Below, in pieces: positions 12,248 to 23,289 of a stretch of 64,000 nucleotides of DNA. The DNA lies in contig JAVTVX010000020.1 of assembly GCA_033439265.1 (NCBI GenBank), forward strand, positions 14,216,001-14,280,000, given 5' to 3'. Made by a program: the position numbers and the translations under genes. Position 1 is the first letter of the stretch. Each line of letters begins with the position of its first letter. The stretch is from Dillenia suffruticosa (lineage: Eukaryota > Streptophyta > Magnoliopsida > Dilleniales > Dilleniaceae). The notes beneath the pieces were generated by a model. The model made no database searches. It was not told the DNA's origin and was given only the letters and a program-made list of their open reading frames with translations.

Positions 12248-14029
12248 CTAGAAGTCATATGTAGGGGGAATTGAATCAGTTGACAAAAAGAGTATTACAA
12301 TATAGCCCCAATGTCAGGCTTGGATAAGGTAGTTTATGCAAGAGAAATCAAATATGTCTGAACTACCAATTGTAGATTAGTGTAATATTCAAAGACAATA
12401 TGCACCATTGCTGGGATCCAATCCTGGAGCAATTTATCTTAAAAAAAAAAAACCTTACTGTTGCATTTGCCTCTCTAATGACCCAATTAAAGGCAAGGCA
12501 TGAATCTAGAAATCCTTGATCTTTGCAATCTAATTGGAACTCTAAAATTACACTAGAGAAATAATACACACGATAGACTCTGTAACTCATACAAAAGCTT
12601 CATTCGGTAATATACTCTCTAATCCAACAGGGGGAATCGTAGAAGATCTTCACTTTTTAGTCTCCACTGCCATATTTCTATTGACGTTATTCATACACTT
12701 AAGTGTATATTGTCGAACAAATCTCGTGCGTTATTTGTCGTAAGGAAATAGTTGACAGTCGTAAGGAAACAACAAAAAAAAAATAAAATAACATAATACT
12801 AAGAAACAACAAATCCATCATAGGCAACTATCACACTTACTCATGATGGACACTGCGGACAGGCTTGTACAACCATTTAGTATGTAGGATCCTGTATCCC
12901 CAGTAGAAAACAAAATATTCAAGGATGAAGTAAAAAAATATCTGTGTGGAAACTACCTTCCTGCAGAATCAAGCATTTATGCTACCCATGCTTCATATAA
13001 GAGGGAATTCAACAAAAGTATTAAAAAGGTTTGAGACATGATTATTCTAAAGCAATAAAGCATTCGGGAGTGAATTCAATAATATTTGTATATGGAGCTT
13101 TATTTATAAAGAACCTGAAAGTACTAGGACGACAATGGAAGACTACTACGCATGCCCATGAATTTGAAGACAGGATATGAAAAGATCATTACTGGCAGAT
13201 TGACACCAAAATGATAGAATACATTTCTCCTAAGCTGCAAGAGTGTTATTCTTTTATTCTTTGTCTACAGTGATAACATCAGCCAAGATGATGGCATATC
13301 TCTCTTGTTGCTGATAAGAGAATATGGTAATTTGCAAATTCTTTCCTTTAGCGGAAGCCAACTTTGTCAATGCGCAATATTATTGCCAATGGTGACAAAG
13401 AACAGAATCTCTTAAAGATGAGTAAGACGACAACATTGATGTTGAACAGTATCATTTAAAGAAAGAAAAATATGAATACTAGTCAAGTACAAATATGCAT
13501 ACCACATTTAGGAACTGACCATCTTCCCATCCTCCATTGATCAACCTACTCTAAATTGAATAATAAAGAACCAAAAATCAAATACTCTATAGCAAAATCC
13601 ACTTCACACAAAGGGTTGATTTCTAATTAAGATAAGTCGCTTTAAGGTCATTAAGAATGGAACAATCCTCAACAAAAATTGTAGTTTGTATTATCTGTTT
13701 CTGCTCTTCCCGGCTTCAATTTCAACTTTATTATACACTTTTTCCTTTTCCTCTTCTCCCAGATTTTAATAAACACCAAAGGTAGAGTATTTATCGAATC
13801 ATAGAGAAATAATTTGTACTCCCTAAAACCAGCTCAATCTGATCAGATATTCATTTTATACAAAAGATTGACACAGACAAAAACAATCCAATTAAAATGA
13901 GTAAAATCATGAAAATTACAAAAGAATAAGCATAAGATCAAGGTAGATTCATGGTTAACATACCACAAAGGAAACATTTTGCTTCTATAAAAGAGAGATA
14001 CATAAAAAAGGGCACCAAAAGGGCGAACC
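12248..14029. other. Non-coding stretch
   Basis: AT-rich DNA without a recognisable coding domain. A minus-strand segment around 12,840-12,900 is bounded by CAG and GTAAGTG and looks like a short exon, but I do not recognise its product. Confidence 0.4.
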
Positions 14030-14440
14030 TTACAACCTTAAAAAGCAATAAGTAATTTTAAAAGTGGCCACGTTAGTCTTGGAAACCAATGAATAGTATA
14101 AACAACAGTATTGTTCCAAGAAAGAGGACCAATACTCTAATTTCCAAAAATTCTAGTATTTTATTCCCTCCAAATACACCGAATGATACTACGAGATAAT
14201 AACACTGATGCAAAGAAGTACCCTTTCACCCTCCAAAAGCTCTAAACCTAGTCAAAAGCAAATCAAGAATGCTTTTAGGAAAAATATACTGATTGTCAAA
14301 CAAAGTTAAGAGTCTGCTCCACATCTCATGCACAATGGAACAATACAAAAACAGGTAACCTCTAGATTCAAAATCTATGTATCCTTTGTAATATATTACA
14401 CAAACAATCCAAAAGATAGCTTTAAAAGGGGATTCTTTGG
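14030..14440 (-). pseudogene. LINE (L1-type) ORF2 C-terminal fragment, zf-RVT region
   Basis: The minus-strand translation gives GYLFLYCSIVHEMWSRLLTLF, then FPKSILDLLLTRFRAFGG, and, after a frame change, a CIWRE.NTRIF motif. This is the zinc-binding region that follows the reverse transcriptase in plant L1-like retrotransposons (zf-RVT, with its H-x-F-x-x-C and W-R-E-R-N-x-R-I-F signatures). Stops and at least one frameshift show it is dead. It is truncated upstream; the reverse transcriptase itself is absent. Confidence 0.65.
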
Positions 14441-15206
14441 CAGATTAGGTCAGAAGGAGAACCGTCTCAGAGAGAGAGAGAGAGATTTCTTATTATGATT
14501 TCAAAACCTTAAAAATCAAAATCGAAATCTAAATAGGGTTAACTTGAAAATATATCTGGGAATCACACTATAGTGTGTGAGAGAGAGAGAGAGAGAGAGA
14601 ACAACTCCGTTACCTTAGGTGTTACCTTAATATATGCCCTGGGAAGCATTCTGACTCTGATTTTTGGTGTAGTGATTTACATATTTTGTGTTGGTATGCT
14701 GGTTTTGGATGGTTCCTATTTCTGCTGTATCCAAGCCATTGATGCAACCATTTGGTAAGTCATGATATTTAGGAGGTGCTTAACGTTAATTATTTTGTTG
14801 CAAACTAAATCTACACCATTTCAAAAGCGTACGCTTATGAGGGGCGTATTTCTTTCCCTCCTCTCCCATTGTGCCCAAAGGCTAGGTTAGGGCAATAACT
14901 TTGCTGCTGGGAGTTTGGATTGAAGAACGAAGCAAGGTAAGACAGGCAGGCAGTCCCCAGAAATCTGAAACGTCCCTCCTCTCCTCTTCTTTTTCAGGTT
15001 TTCTCTTTCTGTTTTTTTTTTTTTCATTTTTTTTAATCTCACAAGCATTCATCCAAGATTTTCATCTCATTAGACGGCTAGAGAGTTGAAGAAGAAGGCG
15101 CGTCGTTTATTAATGCAGTCGGTCCTTGTTTGTTAATGCAGTCAGTGATAATCTGAACATTAACAGAAGCAAGCAGCTCCCAGACTTCTCTTGTATGTAG
15201 AAACTT

Positions 15207-15246
<40 letters not shown>

Positions 15247-15825
15247 TTTTTTATAATGCCATTGTCTGACTGCCATCTGAAAAAAGTTGGAAAATTAGAA
15301 TATTTTTTAACAGAGGGAACCAGGTATTCTTTTCCCTTCCCAGGAGGCTGAGGAAAAGACTTTGCTGGAAGTTTTAACAAAGACAATGCTGCACCCAGGT
15401 ATTCTTTCACTTTCATTGATAAGGTACCTACATCCCAAAAATTGTGTTTCCAACTAAATGCGCCAAACGAAAACAACATGATATGTAATAGTCTTCTCTG
15501 TACTCATCCCAAGTCTGGCTTGAAAATAATGGCTTTAAACATTTACTTACTTCAATTGGATTAATGAAGTCAACATTTCCCAATCAATGTGCTGGGTTGT
15601 ACGTTGCTGGTGGTCTAGCCACCAGTTAAACCGGAAAGGCCAACATATACAGACAATATTTGGGCCAGGAAACTTAATATGGCCTGCAAAACTCTTTCTT
15701 TTTTTTTCCCCTATTACAGGCCACCATTGCTACTGGAGCCTGGCCTTGCATTTAATCTGCCATTCCAGGCATTCTTGAGAGACTTGTAGTGATGGGACTT
15801 CAGATATAACATGTTGTTGGTATTT
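14441..15825. other. Non-coding stretch with GA/CT microsatellites
   Basis: It contains (AG)n at 14,469-14,485, (GA)n at 14,578-14,600 and (CT)n at 15,209-15,243. The short ORFs across it are low-complexity or unrecognised. Confidence 0.6.
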
Positions 15826-16576
15826 TGAATCCGAGAAACATGTCAATTGATCTTATGCTATTGGGCACACATGGAGCAAGTTCAACGGCCCATTGTTCTG
15901 GACACCGTAACAATGTTGACGATATCTTTTACCTCGAGTCACACATATTGGATTTAATATCACAGAGTATCAGTAGGGAAATGATCACTGTAAGTTTAGA
16001 CGTTAGTTAAAGCAAGATTTTCTATACGTTTGTTGGATTTTATACAGAGCTAAATTAAGAAAATTCTGAATTAGTCATGGACTTTACATGCTTGGATTTT
16101 GAAGCTTAGTGAATTTAGGCATATTAATTGATCATTCTATGCTTATGAAAAATGACATTGTGTTTTGCAGTGCTAACCCATCAACTTGTAACATCACTGT
16201 TGGAGGCTGCTTCTATCCATTAAGCATATTTTAAGGAACGTGACAATGTTGACTATATCTTTTACCTCGAGTCACACATATTGGATTTAATATCACAGAG
16301 TATCAGTAGGGAAATGATCACTGCAAGTTTAGACGTTAGTTAAAGCAAGATTTTCTATACGTTTGTTGGATTTTATACAGAGCTAAATTAAGAAAATTCT
16401 GAATTAGTCATGGACTTTGCATGCTTGGATTTTGAAGCTTAGTGAATTTAGGCATATTAATTGATCATTCTATGCTTATGAAAAATGACATTGTGTTTTG
16501 CAGTGCTAACCCGTCAACTTGTAACATCACTGTTGGAGGCTGCTTCTATCCATTAAGCATATTTTAAGGAACGTGA
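15826..16576 (+). pseudogene. Unrecognised exon-like sequence carried in a tandem duplication
   Basis: A plus-strand segment encodes NPRNMSIDLMLLGTHGASS and then VDDIFYLESHILDLISQSIS, ending at REMIT with a donor-like CACT|GTAAGT at about 15,990. A later segment after TTTTGCAG encodes VLTHQLVTSLLEAAS. The two could be consecutive exons of a plant gene that I cannot name. The second copy of the duplication carries GCAAGT in place of the GTAAGT donor. No start codon or catalytic motif is visible. It lies just upstream of another gene fragment on the same strand, and both may come from the same capture or decay event. Confidence 0.4.
15911..16576. repeat. 333-bp tandem duplication
   Basis: Copy 1 is 15,911-16,243 and copy 2 is 16,244-16,576. 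The copies differ by only a handful of single bases (for example GACGATATC/GACTATATC and CTGTAAG/CTGCAAG). The high similarity implies a recent duplication. Confidence 0.92.
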
Positions 16577-17169
16577 CTCTGAACGGCAGGGATCTAGCGA
16601 CCTCTAGCAAGCATGATATCTTGAAGCTTTTACTTTTTGGGAGCAAAAGCACTAGAACTAGTTGTTTGATGAATGATCCGGTGTCCATGATATTTTTCCA
16701 AAAGCACCATCAGTCCACTGCATACAGCTTTTGCTTCTAAAATTTTATGCGCAAACTTTGCCCTCATCCCAGTAAAGCTCTCCTGTCAAATTTCTGGAAC
16801 CAAGCGCTTATCTTTCATGTCCAAATCTGACTTTAACAATCAACAAAACTAGCAGATTATATATGCATTGTTTGTTCAGAGGACTATTTGACTTGGCTTT
16901 AAACATTTGAAAGGATAACCATAAAAGAAGCATTGCATAGAATGTCCATGCTACTTAAGTTCATAAACATGGCATGATAATAATTGAAAATTCCTGTTTC
17001 TAAATTTTATTCTCCATTTCCCATTGAAGAGCTTGAAAGATTATTATCAATGTCTTGATAAAGTCACTTATTGACACAATGTTTGTGCTAATTTTAATGT
17101 GAGCATTAACTCTGATAGTTGTTTCCCATCTGGGTGATTTAACTAATTGTGGTTTGCTTTTTCAATCAG
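16577..17169. other. Intron-like non-coding stretch
   Basis: No recognisable coding sequence. It may be intronic sequence of the gene fragment that follows, since it ends at an acceptor-like TTTCAATCAG. Confidence 0.4.
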
Positions 17170-17643
17170 AAAACTTCTCCTGCTTGTTGAGATTGAAAAG
17201 TTCATCCGAAGAAGATACAGTTATAGTGCAGCCCGGATCTGGTGAAACACACTTATTGTATGTCTTTTCCCTCTTTTTCTCTATTCTGTTAACACCCGGT
17301 TCAAGTTGGCTACTTGTTATTGTTGTTATTATTTGGGTACTTATCAGCTTTCCACATAGTCCTGCAGATGATCTGATTATTGAAGTCCAAGATTCTAATG
17401 GAAAATGTTTTGGTTGTGCCCTAGCTCTAGTGGCTACTGTTGCTGAGAATCCCGTAAGTCATTTATTTGTTTACTGTAGTAAAATTTGTGGTCAACTTCT
17501 ATGCTGAAACTTCTATATGTGCTTTCATTGTAGGGTGACAAGCTTTGCTGATGGTCCATAAAGAACCAGAGCATGAACTTGTTGGCAGATTACAGATATA
17601 TATAAATTACACCACTTGCACAGATGCGAACAATCAGTTGAAG
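17170..17643 (+). pseudogene. Three-exon fragment of the plant At4g24610/At5g65440-like family
   Basis: Three exons with matching splice sites: 17,170-17,257, 17,348-17,453 and 17,534-17,643. Joined in phase they read ENFSCLLRLKSSSEEDT, then QPGSGETH, then DDLIIEVQDSNGK, and after the second intron EPEHELVGRLQIYINY. This matches, from memory, a conserved stretch of a large plant protein family of unknown function (Arabidopsis At4g24610 and At5g65440), in a C2-like part of the protein. The phase across both introns is kept, so this derives from genomic DNA rather than a processed transcript. Exon 3 has an in-frame stop after GDKLC and a small frameshift before EPEHELV. The rest of the gene is absent, so it is a fragment, not a working gene. 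Confidence 0.75.
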
Positions 17644-18555
17644 GTACTTATGAAGATCCTATAGTGCAAGATTCTGCATCACATATTTGCAAGTTTCACA
17701 GCTTTCCATAGTTTATGGTTACTACAAGGGGCTTTCTATGGTGTTTGGCTGACCTGCTAGATGCTTTCTCCATGGCATGTTGCCTGAGTAATGCACTTTT
17801 AAGAGGGTCTGATGCATTGTAGATATAAGGCTAGCATTCGGTTGGCCTTTATGGTTGACGCTGCTAATTTGTGTGTGCAGTAAGTTGTCAGGATGCTGCC
17901 TACAGTTGGTTGTATAGCTGCATACTGCTTATGTTGAGTGATTGATGGGAGTAGTAGTATTCGCAAATATATATATATTTTCATAGTATATTTTAATACG
18001 AAATCAAATATTTGCACAACATTCGATTTAAAATCCTTTGACACATTTTCAATTGATAGGAGGGGCAAAGAGGACGGCTGGACATGGGGCAGCTAGGGAA
18101 AAATTTTATGGAATTTTAAAAATTATAACTCTAAAAATTGTTTGCTTCGCTAAAAGATATAATCCTGCCTCCTAATATTATAACCTAACATGCATATTTT
18201 ATTTTATTTTTTATTATATATTTTTAGTTGGTTGCACCAGTGTTCGGATTGTATAATACCTGTGTCGCATATGCACAAAAGGAAAATGCATGAGGAAAAA
18301 AAGAACATAGCATGACAATGTTATCTTGTTGGATATATCTTGTTTAATTCTAATGATAATGTTGTGGTTTTGGATATATCCTACTTCATTACATTATTTG
18401 GATATATGTTGTTATCTTTTTTATAATATTGTTATTTTGATGAATTTGTAATTGCTCATTCTAATTGTAATGGCCGATAAATATATCTTATTATTTTATT
18501 TTACTTTCCTTCTAATTTATCTCGTGATAATGTAGAAGAAATATAATAAATTTTT
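17644..18555. other. Non-coding stretch upstream of the CACTA fragment
   Basis: AT-rich DNA, with repeated TTGGATATAT motifs at 18,330-18,420. No coding domain is recognised. Confidence 0.4.
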
Positions 18556-18760
18556 ATGACTCGTTCAAGTAGTGCCGATGATATTGCTTTGTCTGAATCG
18601 TTCATTAATAGTATGGTTTTGTGGTTCGAGATATCTGATGAGATAAAAAAAATGAAAATACTTGGGATGAGATTGTTGAGTAGAATGTACATACTTGATC
18701 CATCTTCCTCCATTACAGTTGCTTCAAGGACACGAGCAACTAAACGAATAATTGCTTAAC
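18556..18760 (+). pseudogene. CACTA ORF2 C-terminal fragment, opposite strand to the one at 1-375
   Basis: The plus-strand translation has SSSADDIALSES, NSMVLWFEISDEIKK, then ILGMRLLSRMY and DPSSS. The nucleotide sequence is clearly related to the minus strand at 1-375, including TTAATAGTATGG and CTTGGGATGAGATTGTTGAG. It is followed by an AT-rich 3'-UTR-like stretch and then by subterminal-type repeats, as expected for the 3' end of a plus-strand CACTA element. Tnp2 for this copy is not seen. Confidence 0.6.
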
Positions 18761-19077
18761 CTCAAAGTTAAGCAAGACGATGATCGATAGATGTTATAAT
18801 TTTGATACTATACATTTATTGTTAGATATTTGATATTCACATTAGATGTTGGAGTATATTGTTATATGTTGTATTGATATTTGTTTAATTTTGTTCCTAT
18901 TGATATTTTGTTAGATATTCGAATATTTATGGACAATATCAAATTTATTGATTTTGAAAGGATATATGGAATCTGATTATTATATTGGTTAGATTTACAA
19001 AATTTTTAGATTTATTAGATAGATATTTGTTGTTAAATTTGATATTTATATTAGTTGGATATCACATTTCTTTTTGA
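18761..19077 (+). other. 3'-UTR-like AT-rich stretch between CACTA ORF2 fragment and subterminal repeats
   Basis: No ORF. It is rich in ATTGATAT and GTTAGATAT motifs. It occupies the position of the 3' untranslated region of the CACTA end. Confidence 0.4.
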
Positions 19078-19465
19078 ATAGGGACAAATTTTAAAATTAA
19101 TAAAAAATTTTTGGCTAAATTTCAAATTCATCACCAAGTTAGATTATTTTCGAGGTTAAATTTCTAGATTTGTAGCTAAATTTGTTACAAAAAAAATCTT
19201 CGTTAATTTCGTTACCAAATTTAGTCATGAATCATCATATTCGTTACTAAATTTAGTGATAAATTATAAAACTCGTCGCTATTTTTAATGATAAATTTTA
19301 GTATCTATCGCTAAATTTAATCACAAATATTAATATTTATCACTAAATTTAACCAAAAATTATTAAATTTTGTTACTAAATTCATGACTAATAAATTTAG
19401 TAATGAATTTTTAAAAAAATTTTCTGTTTTTAAATCCGTTGTTAATTTTGTGTTTTGTTCTGTAA
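19078..19465 (+). repeat. CACTA-type subterminal repeats with a possible degraded terminus
   Basis: Multiple direct and inverted copies of short motifs such as GCTAAATTT, ACTAAATTTAGTGA and TCGTTACCAAATTTAG occur in about 390 bp. This is the organisation of plant CACTA ends. The last bases, TTTTGTTCTGTAATG, read CATTACAGAACAAAA in reverse complement and resemble a mutated CACTACAAGAAAA-type terminus. The exact end is uncertain. Confidence 0.55.
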
Positions 19466-20002
19466 TGTTAGAAAAATTAAATTCATTCGACCTATAATTT
19501 GGACAGGTCGATTCATGGAATGAATAAGTCAACCCAAAATAGTGGTTGAATATAGAATATGCCTGTAGAACTCACTTCACCATTCGACCTTAGATGCATA
19601 AGAGTTTTTAAACTTAACTCACAATAGGTCGACCCATGCAAGAAGTAAGTCAACCCATTGCACACTTAGACCAAGAAGAAACAAACCTTACGTCGACCTA
19701 TTCACATGAAGAGATTGACCCAGACAAGAGATTAAATGTATATACAAAAGTTGAGAAACCTTAGGTCAACCCACCAGAAGGACAAGTCAACCCACCATTA
19801 AGGATTCTTCGAACGTATCAATCAAAGTCTTTAAACCATTTGACCTAAACCTAGGATAGTTAAGAAAGGACACCATAGGTCTACCCACACATAGAATAGG
19901 TCGACCCGAGTTAAAACATTACATATTAAGCTAAGGTCAATATACCTTAGTTCGACCCATAAGAATGAACAGATTGATTAGTTCTTAAAGAAACATCAAA
20001 TA
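19466..20002 (+). mobile_element. GGTCGACC-rich LTR-like sequence, left part
   Basis: Starting at TGTTAG, the sequence has many dispersed (A)GGTCGACC(C) and GTCAACCC variants. It continues at 29,279-31,061, interrupted by element A. Such motifs are known from LTRs of plant SIRE/Maximus copia elements. No coding sequence is visible, so the family call is tentative. Confidence 0.45.
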
Positions 20003-23000
20003 TGTCACGCCCCGAATCGGGATCGTGAACAGCCGCCCGTTGTCCCTGGATGCCGACTGTATTTTTACAGAAAATCGGGCAGAACCTCCCCATAAATCAG
20101 AGGTTTCCCATGTACAATTTCACCTGTATATAACATTCATCCTGTAAAAATAAACAATTGGTCATCCCGGCCTCTCCAAAATCAACAATATCCACAACCA
20201 ACATCCAGAACAACGTAAGACTATAAAGTTTCTAACAGTCCTAGCAACAGACCTCTACTGTCATGCCCAACTAGAGCATGAGCAGCCGCCATACCGAGCG
20301 GACTTAAATTCTACGCATATATAAAATAAATTCTCAAGTTATTTTTAAATATTTACAAATGCCTCAATGCAATGGAATAAATCAATACGAAAGTTTCACG
20401 AATAAAAGTCCATAATTTATACAGTCATCCCAAAAATTTAGATAAATGGAATGGTCAAATTAAAATCTCCAATACATAACAATATCACCAATCATCGTAG
20501 CGGAAGAGATGGAAAATATCCATACCCAAGCCCTGTGGTATCTCCTCGATCCAACACTAATCCTGTGGGAAAGAAAGTGAGGGGTGAGTATCTATGTGAG
20601 GATACTCAGTAAGTGAGGGGATTGACATCATACTATCAATATCGAGGTGAATTTGGAGTGTCAAAGCATAGATAAGAAAATATCTACAGTGTGCAAGCCG
20701 ATCATGTTATTTCAAAATCATAATAATACGCACACATCAGAAAGCAAAATATGCATACAATATTTACATCACTGTCGTGAAGAGCCGGCCAATGAAATAT
20801 TCCCGGCAATGGTCTACCTCGACCAAGGACGGCGCATTGGGGGTTTTTCCAAATACAAGTATCAAATAATGGCTCTCTACCCCAATGTTGGCCACAGACT
20901 ACCCCAACTAGCCTGTAAATAATAATAATGTACATATAACTAGTCAGCCGTGTATGGTGCCCCCGCCTGGTGCTAGACAGAGCCGTACTCAACGTCCTCT
21001 CCGATGAGGGTCAACCTGGGGCACCCATACACACGACGATCTGGTGGATACCTCCGGCCGAAGCGTATCCGGACAGAAGGGGTGCTTCTACCAGATGTCC
21101 TTCGTAGCTACGGATCACAATATCATATCGGCCGGGCACGTAGCCCCATGCATCCCATCACCAGTCGGCCGGGCATATAGCCCCATGCATAATATCATAA
21201 CGTCGGCCGGGCATACAGCCCAATACATAATATCATAAAGTCGGCCGGGCATACAGCCCAAAACATAATATCATAAAGTCGGCCGGGCATACAGCCCAAA
21301 TGTGTAAGTAAATCCATTTAAAACCATGTGCCAATGCAGTAGAAGTATTTAAAACATATCAATATGTCGAAAATGTGGCACAATATACGTTTATCAAAAC
21401 TCATGGATGCATATCAATAAAGTCAGCAGTTAAGACACTCCAAAGGTCACAAAACATTCATCAAATATTCGAAAATTCTACCAATCAGACATTTGCAGAA
21501 ATATGTCATTTAAAAATATTTTTGAAATATGGTTTTCAATCAATAGCGAATGTCAAAGTCCCACTCACTGTTCTAGGGAGGGTGGTCACTCCCTATTTTC
21601 AAAACTAATCAAATCCGATCTGCTTCCTCGAGTCTCCAAAAAGATCAACCTAATCAGATCATCAAAATTGAATATCATTTTCTCAAGCATTTTTAGGGTT
21701 TATCCGAAAGACATGAAATGTATAATATCCTCCACTTTACGGCTCATTTCAATCCATCCCTACAACCCAGATACTTTCATGCATATTCCAAAGTTTAACT
21801 CTAAAGAAACTATTCGAATTCACTCGACATGATTTTGTGATTCTATAATACGCTTCTTTCGTATCAGATCATTCAATTTCTATAATATTCTATACTTAAC
21901 TTTCAAAGTCACATATAATCATTTCAAAAATTGTATTCTATTCGCATTCCACTTACACTCTAAACATATACAAAACCTTTCATCTTAGATTCAATCCTAG
22001 ATTCATCCAATTTATCAATTAAAGCCGAAATCTCCTCACCTAGGGTTTTCTCGAAGCGCCGAGTCTCGTCCGAAAGTCGGTTCGGTCACTCCAAAATCTG
22101 AAAGGTTTCCTATCAAAACAAGGTTTATTTGTTAGATCTAAACATATAGATCCGAAGCAAAATCCTAAGTCATTTACCTGCGTAGAGATTCGTGGGCTGT
22201 TACGGGCTCACGGGCCGTCGCGGGCTCGTGGGCTACAGTGGGCTCGTGGGTTCGCGGGCCAGTGGGCTGGCGGGCTGGCGCTGATGGGCCTGCGGGCTGG
22301 CGGGCCTGCGGATGGTGGGCCTGCAGGCTGGCGGGCCTGCGGCTGATGGGCCTGCGGCTGGTGGGCCCGTGCGCTGGTGCACGCCCGTCCGCTGGTGCGC
22401 ACCCGTCCGCTGCGCTGGCTCGCGTGCGCTCGCGCGCTGGGCCGCGCGCTCGTGCACTGGGCCGCGCGCGCTCGTGCGGTGGGTCGCGCGCCCGTGCACT
22501 CTGGGCTTTGCACCCATGCACGCTCGGCCGCGCGCTCTTGTGCACGCTGGGGCAGGGACCGCGTAGGCTGAGGCGCACTCGGGCTCACGCTCGCACAAGA
22601 AGGGTCGCGCGCTCGCGAGCAGTCGCGCTCGCGCAACGGCGTGCTCTGGTGATCGCGCGCTCACACGAGGGAGGGAATCACTGTTGCTGTGGTGGTGGTG
22701 CCTGCGGAAGGTCGCGGGTGGTGCGATTGTGCAGGGAAGCGGGTCGCGCGGTGGTGCGCGGAGGAGGGCAGAGAACAACGAAGAGAGAGCGATCGCGAGA
22801 GGGATCGCGAAGGGAGAGAGAGAAACCGAGAGGGAAGAAGAAGGAGGAGAAGAAGAAGAAGAAGAAGAAGAAGAAGAAGAAGAAGAAGAAGAAGAAGGAG
22901 AAGAAGGTGAAGGAGAAGATGCCGGCGGCGGCGGCGGTGGCTGTGGCGGAGGAAGCCGAACGGCCGCGGGAGAAGACGAACGGCCGCAGGAGAGGGAACG

Positions 23001-23005
23001 TCGGG

Positions 23006-23047
<42 letters not shown>

Positions 23048-23149
23048 GGGTTAGGGTTTTAACCCTAATCCCCAATTGGGGACGCAGCGTTTTGTCCCAA
23101 ACGCTGCGTCTAAAAATATTTTTTTTTTTTTTTTAAGCTTGGTGTTACA
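20003..23149 (-). repeat. Element A 3' LTR
   Basis: Left copy on the plus strand, which is the 3' LTR because the element reads on the minus strand. It has the same modules as the 5' LTR: 38-bp repeats at about 21,125-21,300, a GC-rich island at about 22,200-22,800, (GAA)n at about 22,845-22,900 (longer than in the 5' LTR), (GA)n at about 23,010-23,042, palindromes at 23,051-23,110 and a poly-T run. It is preceded in transcription sense by the purine-rich AGGGGGTTAGAAAA, the polypurine tract. Confidence 0.93.
23051..23110. other. Three stacked palindromes in the element A LTR
   Basis: In order: TTAGGGTT-TT-AACCCTAA (23,051-23,068), CCCCAATTGGGG (23,070-23,081) and the GACGCAGCG hairpin (23,081-23,110, one base lost from its second arm). 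The same block lies at about 29,173-29,235 in the other LTR. Confidence 0.9.
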
Positions 23150-23289
23150 TTTTCTAACCCCCTAAAAATAAGTTTCGTCCTCGAAACTAAAAGAAAGTAA
23201 TACGCTGAACAAGTGGGGGTACTGTCTCTTAAGTCTCTTAATAGTCTCTTCGGTCTCTCAGGTCTCTTACTCGACCTGATCACTCCTCC

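Noticed and set aside
15078..15479. 133-codon minus-strand ORF
   Set aside because: It contains a long Arg-Glu run from the (CT)n microsatellite, and the rest is not recognisable.
23051..23068. TTAGGG/CCCTAA motif as telomeric repeat
   Set aside because: A single palindromic copy, not a tandem array, and the same module recurs in LTR copies.
22233..23075. Long ORFs (about 270-290 codons) on both strands of the element A LTRs, also at 28,302-29,199
   Set aside because: They consist of Arg/Ala/Pro/Gly runs and microsatellite translations in the GC-rich island. Both strands are open at once, and no domain is visible.
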